A stretch of 5,135 nt of DNA from Halorhodospira sp. (GTDB taxonomy: Bacteria; Pseudomonadota; Gammaproteobacteria; Nitrococcales; Halorhodospiraceae), in contig SKYL01000193.1 of assembly GCA_007127935.1 (NCBI GenBank), positions 1-5,135 of the forward strand. The letters are read 5' to 3'. Of the stretch, positions 1-5,135 are shown piece after piece. The notes under the pieces were generated by a model. The model saw only the letters and a list, made by a program, of their open reading frames with translations. It did no database searches and had not been told where the DNA came from. Both the position numbers and the translations under genes were made by a program. Positions within the stretch are counted from its first letter, which is position 1, and each line of letters starts with the position of its first letter.

Positions 1-531
1 CACGAGTTCGCCGAACTCTCCTGCGCGTCGTGCCACAACATCCACGCCGGCCATGACAAGGTGCTCTACACCGAGAGCCAACCCCAGGTCTGCGCCGATT
101 GTCACCAGCAGCAGCAGCACGAGCTGCGGCGTCCCTCCCGCCACCCGGTGGCGGACGGCCTGATGGCGTGCTCCGACTGCCACCAGCCTCACGGCTCCAC
201 CCACGTTACGTTGCTCAAGCAGCCGACGGTCAACGAGACGTGCTACTCGTGTCATGCCGGTAAGCGCGGCCCGTTCCTGTGGGACCACGTCCCGGTGCGT
301 GAGGACTGCACCACATGCCATCAGCCCCACGGGTCGGTGCACCGTGCGCTGCTGGAGATGCGTCCACCGCAACTTTGTCAGCAGTGCCACTTGCAGGACA
401 CCGGCCACGCCGCCGAGTTCTACGACGGCGGTTCCCTGGACAGCTTCCGCGTCGGCGGGCAGAGCTGCCTCAACTGCCACTCCGCGGTCCACGGGTCGAA
501 CCATCCCCGGGGTTACATCCTTCGGCGTTGA
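1..531 (+). CDS. mtrA: MtrA/DmsE-family periplasmic multihaem c-type cytochrome, C-terminal part (5' end outside window)
   Basis: The reading frame is open from base 1 and ends in TGA at 529-531, giving 176 residues with no start in view; the GTG at 61 is internal because haem-site coding precedes it. Seven CxxCH haem c sites are visible, starting at nt 22, 91, 169, 241, 307, 376 and 466. All 14 cysteines belong to them. The repeated C-S-D-C-H-Q-P-H-G-S type block and the ending C-L-N-C-H-S-A-V-H-G-S-N-H-P are typical of the MtrA/DmsE/PioA decahaem family, so about three haem sites should lie upstream. Known members are periplasmic haem wires that plug an MtrB-type porin and carry electrons across the outer membrane. 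The adjacent porin and OmcA-like genes favour an Mtr role over DMSO respiration (DmsE). Family confidence is high; the symbol is by analogy. Confidence 0.93.
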   Translation, partial: HEFAELSCASCHNIHAGHDKVLYTESQPQVCADCHQQQQHELRRPSRHPVADGLMACSDCHQPHGSTHVTLLKQPTVNETCYSCHAGKRGPFLWDHVPVREDCTTCHQPHGSVHRALLEMRPPQLCQQCHLQDTGHAAEFYDGGSLDSFRVGGQSCLNCHSAVHGSNHPRGYILRR

Positions 532-545
532 ACGGCCGCGTGCTT

Positions 546-551
546 AAGGAG
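546..551 (+). promoter_or_regulatory. Ribosome binding site of the mtrB-type gene
   Basis: AAGGAG lies 8 bases before the ATG at 560, a near-ideal Shine-Dalgarno. It fixes the porin start and indicates efficient independent translation, although the cytochrome stop codon is only 28 bases upstream. I see no promoter or terminator in that 28-base gap, which fits cotranscription. Confidence 0.8.
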
Positions 552-559
552 CTAGGGCG

Positions 560-2617
560 ATGAAGAATAAACAAACCAAAGAAAGATTCCTCCCGGGACT
601 GACAGCCGCCGGTGTTTGTCTGCTGCCGTTGAGCGCCTCCGCCATGTTCGATTTGGGTGAAGCGGTGGAGGTGGATGAGGAACTGATCCAAATCCTCTCG
701 GAGGTTCGTCATGAGGTGGAGGTGGGGGTCGGTTTTCTGAGCGAAGAGTCCTTTATGTTCGGCCGCTTCAGCGGCCTCACCGACGATGGGCTTTTCCTCG
801 ATCTCCACATGGACCTTTACCGGCGCCCTCCCCACGACGCCGACACCATGCGGTATTGGCGCTTGCGTGGCCGCAATCTGGGCCTCGATTCCCGCTCCCT
901 TTACGGCGAGTACGGCAATCAGGGGCGGTACTCGGCCTTCTTCGACTACCGGCAGATGCCCCACAACGAGTGGCAAGACGTCTCTACTTGGCACCGGGGT
1001 GATGGCTCTACCACATTGCGGCTGCCGGAAGGCACCCCTCGCGATGAGGCCCTGCTGCGCACCATCGACATCCAGCAGGAGCGTCGCCGCTTTACGTTGG
1101 GCGGCGACTACATTCTGCCGGAGATCTTCGGGCGTTGGCGGATCAGTGCCGATGTGACTCGGGAGGAGCGCGACGGAACCCGGGTACGGGGGTTCAGCGG
1201 CTTCGGTATTCAGAGCGATCCCTTCCTTGCCCCCGAGCTGGTGGACTACACCACCGAGCAGTACAACACACGTATCGAGTACCTGGGCGATCGCTTCCAC
1301 GGCAGCGCCACGTATCACCTTTCCACGTTTGCCCAGAACAGTGACTCGTGGATGTTTGCCGGCAGTCCCCACGTGGATGCCGAGTGGGGCGAGGACGACG
1401 AGGATGTCCTCCACTCCTATGCGTTGGAACCCGAGAACATGTTCCATCAGGTGAGCCTCGCCGGCGGATACGTCTTCGGCGGCGGGTCGCGAATCTCCGG
1501 GGACCTCCATATAGGGCGCATGCTCCAGGACGACGGTTTTGTCACCGCCCTGGACGATGGGACCGAGTCATTGGACGGGGAGGTCCAGACCACCGCCATG
1601 AGTCTGCACGGTAGCCACCGTTTTACCCCGAGACTGCGGGTGCGCGCCGCGCTGCGTTACGACGACCGCGACAACAAGACCGACGTCTTCGAGGTCGACG
1701 GTTGGGAAACGCGGCCCATCAGCACCACCCGTACGCACTACTCGGTGGAGGGCGACTATCGGATGGCCGCCCGCACTCGCCTGACCGTGGGTATGGAGCG
1801 GGACGAACGGGAGCGTGACTTTGGCCATCGGCAGGAGACCGACGAGAACACCCTCCACGGAACGTTGCGCACCACGGTGGCGGCCGGGCTTCAAGGGGGG
1901 GTGCGGGTCGCCGCCTCCCAGCAGAGTGGATCGGTCTACGACCGTGATGGAGTGCAGCTGCCGGATGGGTTGCGTAACTACGATGTCGCTGATCGTGACC
2001 GCGTCACCACCGGTGCCTTCGCCACCTATATTCCGAACTTCATGCCGGCGTTGTCGCTCTCGGGTCGCGTCGAACACACCCGCGACGACTACGAGAAGTC
2101 GGACTTCGGCCGCACCGACGCCGCCCGCACCCGGGCCGGGCTGGAGGCGGCCTGGGTGCCCACGGCCAATCTGACCGTCTACGGCTTCAGCGCCTTGGAG
2201 TTGGTTGAGTTCGACCTGCGCGGTGAGACCATCGGCGGCGAACAGTGGGATGCCGAGCACGAGGACCGGTCTATTAGCCTTGGTATCGGTACCGAATGGG
2301 CGTTCCGGCCCAACGAGATCGATCTCGGTGTCGAACTGCTCTGGGTCGATACGCTGAGTCGGGTTTGGACCGACAACGGTGATGCCATCGACTTCCCCGC
2401 CCTGGAGAGCACGTTGACCCGGTTCAGTCTCCATGGCGACTACCACGTCAGCCGCGATCTGACCCTTCGCGCCCGGTATCTCTTCGAGAAGTACTCGGAG
2501 AGCGATTGGGCGCTGGGGACCGGAGTCGACGGTGTCGACAACTTAGTGACTCTGGGACAGGAAGAGCGCGACTACAGCGCCCACATGATTGTGGGCTCGG
2601 CGGTCTACCGGTTTTAA
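560..2617 (+). CDS. mtrB: MtrB/PioB-family outer-membrane beta-barrel of a decahaem cytochrome conduit
   Basis: This 685-residue protein is close in length to Shewanella MtrB (about 700). The start at 560 has a strong Shine-Dalgarno and gives a Sec signal peptide: K/R-rich n-region, hydrophobic core around residues 11-24, and A-S-A at 26-28 as the likely cleavage site. The mature chain has alternating, Tyr/Trp/Arg-rich strand-like segments throughout and ends in V-Y-R-F, a C-terminal aromatic typical of BAM-inserted barrels. The early V-G-V-G-F-L-S-E-E-S-F-x-F-G-R stretch resembles the MtrB/PioB N-terminal strand. In the known complex the barrel sheathes the MtrA-type cytochrome and brings it to the surface cytochrome. 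Oddities: the only cysteine (C20) is in the signal peptide, so the N-terminal CxxC known from Shewanella MtrB is absent, and acidic runs are common (for example E-D-D-E-D). Family assignment rests on sequence pattern plus position between the two cytochrome genes. Confidence 0.92.
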   Translation: MKNKQTKERFLPGLTAAGVCLLPLSASAMFDLGEAVEVDEELIQILSEVRHEVEVGVGFLSEESFMFGRFSGLTDDGLFLDLHMDLYRRPPHDADTMRYWRLRGRNLGLDSRSLYGEYGNQGRYSAFFDYRQMPHNEWQDVSTWHRGDGSTTLRLPEGTPRDEALLRTIDIQQERRRFTLGGDYILPEIFGRWRISADVTREERDGTRVRGFSGFGIQSDPFLAPELVDYTTEQYNTRIEYLGDRFHGSATYHLSTFAQNSDSWMFAGSPHVDAEWGEDDEDVLHSYALEPENMFHQVSLAGGYVFGGGSRISGDLHIGRMLQDDGFVTALDDGTESLDGEVQTTAMSLHGSHRFTPRLRVRAALRYDDRDNKTDVFEVDGWETRPISTTRTHYSVEGDYRMAARTRLTVGMERDERERDFGHRQETDENTLHGTLRTTVAAGLQGGVRVAASQQSGSVYDRDGVQLPDGLRNYDVADRDRVTTGAFATYIPNFMPALSLSGRVEHTRDDYEKSDFGRTDAARTRAGLEAAWVPTANLTVYGFSALELVEFDLRGETIGGEQWDAEHEDRSISLGIGTEWAFRPNEIDLGVELLWVDTLSRVWTDNGDAIDFPALESTLTRFSLHGDYHVSRDLTLRARYLFEKYSESDWALGTGVDGVDNLVTLGQEERDYSAHMIVGSAVYRF

Positions 2618-2623
2618 AAGAGG
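2617..2623 (+). promoter_or_regulatory. Ribosome binding site supporting the omcA-type start at 2632
   Basis: AAAGAGG ends 8 bases before ATG 2632 and overlaps the last base of the porin stop codon. It matches the Shine-Dalgarno consensus with one mismatch and is the best-placed site for any candidate start of this gene. A second, weaker purine-rich stretch (about 2652-2659) precedes the in-frame ATG at 2665. Confidence 0.6.
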
Positions 2624-2631
2624 CGGTTGAC

Positions 2632-4854
2632 ATGACGAAGCCAAGAGAAGCGAAGAGAGCGCCCATGACAGAGAACAATTCACGGTACGGCGCCGTCGGC
2701 CACGGCAGCACAGATGCCGGCGGTGTGCGAAAGCGGCGGGGATGGCCGGGTCTCTTGGCGGCATGGGTCGCCGCGGTGCTGGTCCTGGGTGGCTGTGATC
2801 TCTCGCCCGACAGCGGCGAGGCCGGATCACCGTCACCGAGGGCCGTGGCGGAAACGGCACGGCCCTCGGTGACCATCACCGACGCCTACATCGAGGAAGA
2901 CCGGCCCGTGGTGGAGTTTACCATCGAGGGGCTGGATCACCCCCCGCCGGAGGAGGTCGAGTTCACCGTCGCCCGCTTGGTGAACAAGGACGATTATAAG
3001 ACTTGGCAGAGTTACCACCCCACTCTCCCCACCGGCCCGCGCACGGGCAACTACGTCCGCCTCCAGGCCGGTCAGGTGCGTGGAGATCACGGGAACGCCC
3101 AGTTTGTCGCGCTGGGCGGTGGTGCATACCGCTACACCTTCCCGGTGGATGTGACAGAGACACCCGTGGTGTATAGCAGTGGTGGTGGTGCCGATGACGA
3201 TATTACCGAGAGTGATTGGGAGGATGCCTCCGGAATCAGCCTCCGTCGCTTCGTCGTCCTGCTGCGTCCCGGTGACGGCTGGGCGGCCGCATACGATGCT
3301 ATGGATGTCGGCACCGGAGCCGGGGCGGCCAAGCGTTCCGTGGCCACCGCTTCGTGCAACAACTGCCACGAAACCTTGGCGGCCCATGGCGGCAACCGCA
3401 TCGGTGTCGAGACCTGTTCCAATTGCCACAACCAATACAGCTTCAGCAGCCACACAGGTGCCCCCACCGCTGTTGATCTCGCCTACCTTGGCCATGAGAT
3501 CCACAGCGGTGGCGGTCTTGCGAACCAAGAGCAGTTCTTGCGCGAGCGCTGGACCGCCGTCTCTTTCCCCCGCGACATCAAGAGTTGTGGTAGCTGCCAC
3601 GATGCCGATGTCGCCGGGACCGCAAATCACGCCTACGAGAGGCCGACCATCGAGGCGTGTGGTTCGTGCCATGATGATGTGAACTTCGAAACCGGTGCCG
3701 GTCACTCCGGGGGAGCCCGAGCCAATACCCAATGCGCCGAATGCCATACGGTGGGGAGTGGCACGGGTGGTAAAGGCGCCGATGTGGCCCACGCCGATCC
3801 GGCCCGCGACTTCGCCATCGAGAATGACCTCAAGTACGTGATCGACAGCGCGGATTTGGATGGCGACACGCTGACGGTGGTGTGGCGTGTGGAGTCCGGC
3901 GGTACCGATGTGGTCCACGGCGAGGAGGACTGGGCGTTTAGCACCACGTTGCGGGTCGGCTGGTACGACACCGACTTCAGCCACTCCGATCCCGGCAGCA
4001 GCCGGCCCGGCCATCCGGTCGAGGTCTCCGGCGTCCATGCGGCGGCCGGGACTACAGAGAGCGGCGGCGTCTATACCACAACGGTCGACCTTGCCGGCAA
4101 GGGGTTCTCTGGGGGGCTCAACCTGGTGGTGAGCCTGGGCGGCAACGTCGCCAACGGGGACCATAGCGCTCTGGTGGCCTCGAATGCCTTCGAGTATATC
4201 GGCGACCCTCGCCGTGAACTCGTCAGCGTCGCCACATGCACGAACTGCCACGAAGAGAGGCGGGGTGTCTTCAGCAAGCACGGCGGCAACCGCCACAACG
4301 ACGTGCGGCAGTGCATCCTCTGCCACAACAACAACAGCACCGACTGGGTCCGGCGATCGGCGGATGGGCGTGCCCAGCCCCCGGTGGGCAGCCTTGATGT
4401 GGAGGCGCCGACCAACTTCATGGTCATGGCCCACAAGATCCACTCTGCCAGGGACGGCTACGCGCTGCCTGGTTTTGGCGCGGGCGCATGGAGCAGTTGG
4501 GGAGATCTGCGCTACCCGGCCGGTATCGCCAACTGCACGCAGTGCCACATCGGTGATTCCTACTACCCGCCGGCCCATAACGACGCCCCACGGGGGACCA
4601 CCGTTGACAGCCGGGCCGCGGTCGGCATCGACGCCCGCGCCGTGGACAGCCACTGGAAGACCACGGCGGCCATGTCCGCTTGCTCCTCTTGCCACGACAG
4701 CGCCCAGGCGCTGGCTCATATGAAGCGCAACGGAGGCGGGAGCGGAAACGGTTGGAATCAACCCACCATCGATGCATCGGCGTACGAGAGTTGCGCGTCG
4801 TGCCACGGCCCCGGCCGTGAGGCGGACGTCAAGCGGGTTCACGATATCGAATAG
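2632..4854 (+). CDS. omcA: OmcA/MtrC-family decahaem c-type cytochrome, outer-membrane surface lipoprotein
   Basis: This 740-residue protein is the likely terminal surface reductase (or oxidase) of the conduit. A lipobox, L-V-L-G-G-C, puts the lipidated Cys at residue 55. A strand-rich domain I follows (about 78-225). Pentahaem domain II has CxxCH at residues 242, 262, 319, 343 and 368. A cysteine-free strand-rich domain III lies at about 390-530, and pentahaem domain IV has CxxCH at 536, 561, 635, 684 and 721. All 21 cysteines are accounted for. Both pentahaem domains carry an H-G-G-N-R block after the first site and an H-x-I-H-S block after the second, which likely supply distal haem ligands. 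The gene starts 14 bases after the porin. I chose ATG 2632 for its Shine-Dalgarno; ATG 2665 or GTG 2725 would shorten an unusually long hydrophilic n-region, and GTG 2725 would give a compact 24-residue lipoprotein signal. The stop is one base before an apparent IS end, so no terminator is visible. Confidence 0.93.
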   Translation: MTKPREAKRAPMTENNSRYGAVGHGSTDAGGVRKRRGWPGLLAAWVAAVLVLGGCDLSPDSGEAGSPSPRAVAETARPSVTITDAYIEEDRPVVEFTIEGLDHPPPEEVEFTVARLVNKDDYKTWQSYHPTLPTGPRTGNYVRLQAGQVRGDHGNAQFVALGGGAYRYTFPVDVTETPVVYSSGGGADDDITESDWEDASGISLRRFVVLLRPGDGWAAAYDAMDVGTGAGAAKRSVATASCNNCHETLAAHGGNRIGVETCSNCHNQYSFSSHTGAPTAVDLAYLGHEIHSGGGLANQEQFLRERWTAVSFPRDIKSCGSCHDADVAGTANHAYERPTIEACGSCHDDVNFETGAGHSGGARANTQCAECHTVGSGTGGKGADVAHADPARDFAIENDLKYVIDSADLDGDTLTVVWRVESGGTDVVHGEEDWAFSTTLRVGWYDTDFSHSDPGSSRPGHPVEVSGVHAAAGTTESGGVYTTTVDLAGKGFSGGLNLVVSLGGNVANGDHSALVASNAFEYIGDPRRELVSVATCTNCHEERRGVFSKHGGNRHNDVRQCILCHNNNSTDWVRRSADGRAQPPVGSLDVEAPTNFMVMAHKIHSARDGYALPGFGAGAWSSWGDLRYPAGIANCTQCHIGDSYYPPAHNDAPRGTTVDSRAAVGIDARAVDSHWKTTAAMSACSSCHDSAQALAHMKRNGGGSGNGWNQPTIDASAYESCASCHGPGREADVKRVHDIE
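2832..2873. repeat. Perfect 16-bp inverted repeat inside the omcA-type gene
   Basis: The left arm is 2832-2847 (GTCACCGAGGGCCGTG) and the right arm, its exact reverse complement, is 2858-2873. The 10-base centre can add two more pairs (C2849-G2856, G2850-C2855) around a GAAA tetraloop, leaving one G-G mismatch. It lies in frame, covering about residues 67-81 in the Ser/Pro/Ala-rich linker just after the lipidated Cys and before domain I. No T-run follows it, so it is not a standard intrinsic terminator. Its role is unknown: possibly an mRNA structure, or a small palindromic element accommodated in a tolerant linker. Confidence 0.85.
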
Positions 4855-5135
4855 GTGTCAGGTCCCGGATGATTACGAGGCTGTCGATAAAACAACTCAG
4901 GTTGCTCAGCGTACCAGTTTTTCATGGCAGTAATGGGTGGCTTGTGGCCGAGGGCTTTTTGCGGCAGGTGGTGATTGTAGAGATGCACGTACCGCTTGAG
5001 CGTCTTCTCCAGGCTGGCCCGGCAGTCAAAGTGGTGGGTGGCCAAGACCTCGCTAATCCGGCCGTTGAACCGCTCCACCATGCCGTTGGTCTGAGGCGAC
5101 TTCGGCTTGGTCAGCCGGTGTTCGATGCCCAGGGC
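4839..5135 (-). CDS. IS481-family DDE transposase, C-terminal part (5' end outside window)
   Basis: The frame is open from the right edge and stops at a TGA complementary to 4839-4841, giving 98 residues of an integrase-core (rve) transposase. The segment P-Q-T-N-G-M-V-E-R-F-N-G-R-I contains the Glu expected to be the last residue of the DDE catalytic triad. It is followed by L-x-R-Y-V-x-L-Y-N-H-H-L-P-Q-K-A-L-G-H-K and P-I-T-A-M-K-x-W, which are characteristic of IS481-type transposases (related to IS3-type). The two catalytic Asp residues and the N-terminal helix-turn-helix lie outside the window. The ATG at 5079-5081 is internal to the conserved core, not a start. The last residues after P-D-T (Y-S-I-S) are encoded by the end of the cytochrome gene, so the protein tail and its stop codon come from the host DNA, with an overlap of 16 bases. 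Confidence 0.88.
   Translation of the reverse strand, partial: ALGIEHRLTKPKSPQTNGMVERFNGRISEVLATHHFDCRASLEKTLKRYVHLYNHHLPQKALGHKPPITAMKNWYAEQPELFYRQPRNHPGPDTYSIS
4856..5135 (-). mobile_element. IS481-family insertion sequence, one end (remainder beyond the right edge)
   Basis: A transposase C-terminus is encoded on the minus strand, reading towards the omcA-type gene. The element edge is placed at 4856 because TGTCAGGTCCCGG begins there: IS481 and related elements start with TG-type terminal repeats, and the transposase's family-typical ending (P-G-x-D-T) falls exactly at this point. The other terminal repeat and any target-site duplication are outside the window, so the boundary is inferred. 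The insertion lies one base after the cytochrome stop codon and separates the operon from whatever followed it. Confidence 0.65.

Noticed and set aside
470..1510. A 346-codon minus-strand open frame over the cytochrome/porin junction
   Set aside because: It overlaps two well-supported plus-strand genes and its low-complexity Val/Gly/Ala-rich translation resembles no family I know; it is a shadow of the porin frame.
1895..1901. A run of seven G in the porin gene as a possible phase-variation tract
   Set aside because: It encodes normal residues in an intact frame, and seven G is modest for GC-rich DNA; there is no supporting evidence of slippage.
1568..2446. A 292-codon minus-strand open frame inside the porin gene
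   Set aside because: The same compositional shadow effect; no motif, and the coding signal belongs to the barrel on the plus strand.
2506..2631. An upstream extension of the outer cytochrome frame, overlapping the porin by over 100 bases
   Set aside because: The extra 42 residues are Arg-rich with no signal features and would precede the export signal by nearly 100 residues. ATG 2632 has a well-spaced Shine-Dalgarno just after the porin stop.
2832..2873. Reading the 16-bp inverted repeat as a rho-independent terminator
   Set aside because: The right arm is followed by GACCATCACC-type sequence rather than a T-run, and it lies early in an intact gene.
2833..4842. A 669-codon open frame on the minus strand antisense to the outer cytochrome gene
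   Set aside because: Its length follows from GC-rich codon bias in the plus-strand gene. The translation shows no recognisable domain, while the plus frame has ten CxxCH sites and a lipobox.
4839..5081. A stand-alone 80-residue protein starting at the minus-strand ATG 5081
   Set aside because: The frame continues upstream to the window edge with conserved transposase residues (P-K-S-P-Q-T-N-G), so that ATG is internal.

Overview
The window carries most of an outer-membrane extracellular electron transfer locus of the Mtr (metal-reducing) type, cut at its right side by an insertion sequence. The DNA is GC-rich. The gene set (periplasmic MtrA/DmsE-type multihaem cytochrome, MtrB/PioB-type porin, surface OmcA/MtrC-type decahaem lipoprotein) points to a Gram-negative proteobacterium. 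The visibly acidic runs in the porin and outer cytochrome would suit a halophilic or alkaliphilic gammaproteobacterium, but that is only a guess from composition.

Layout. Positions 1-531 (+) hold the C-terminal 176 residues of the MtrA/DmsE-type cytochrome, with seven CxxCH haem sites in view; the start and probably three more haem sites lie left of the window. After a 28-base gap with a strong Shine-Dalgarno comes the MtrB-type outer-membrane barrel (560-2617, +). After a further 14-base gap comes a 740-residue OmcA/MtrC-family decahaem lipoprotein (2632-4854, +). One base after its stop codon the sequence changes to what looks like the end of an IS481-family element (about 4856-5135, transposase on the minus strand), which continues off the right edge.

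How the genes work together. In the known Mtr system the MtrA-type cytochrome sits inside the MtrB-type barrel and passes electrons across the outer membrane to the OmcA/MtrC-type cytochrome on the cell surface. That cytochrome reduces, or in some organisms oxidises, extracellular minerals, electrodes or soluble acceptors. The tight spacing and shared strand indicate one operon. No promoter is visible because the operon starts outside the window, and no terminator is visible after the third gene because the IS begins there.

This is a recognisable system rather than a wholly new one. The points most worth a second look are: a perfect 16-bp inverted repeat with a GAAA-capped loop inside the coding sequence of the outer cytochrome, just after its lipidation site; a porin with no cysteine in the mature chain, so no N-terminal CxxC; an outer cytochrome with no spare cysteine pair in its middle domain and an Asp directly after the lipidated Cys; and an IS whose transposase frame runs out of the element and ends inside the cytochrome gene.
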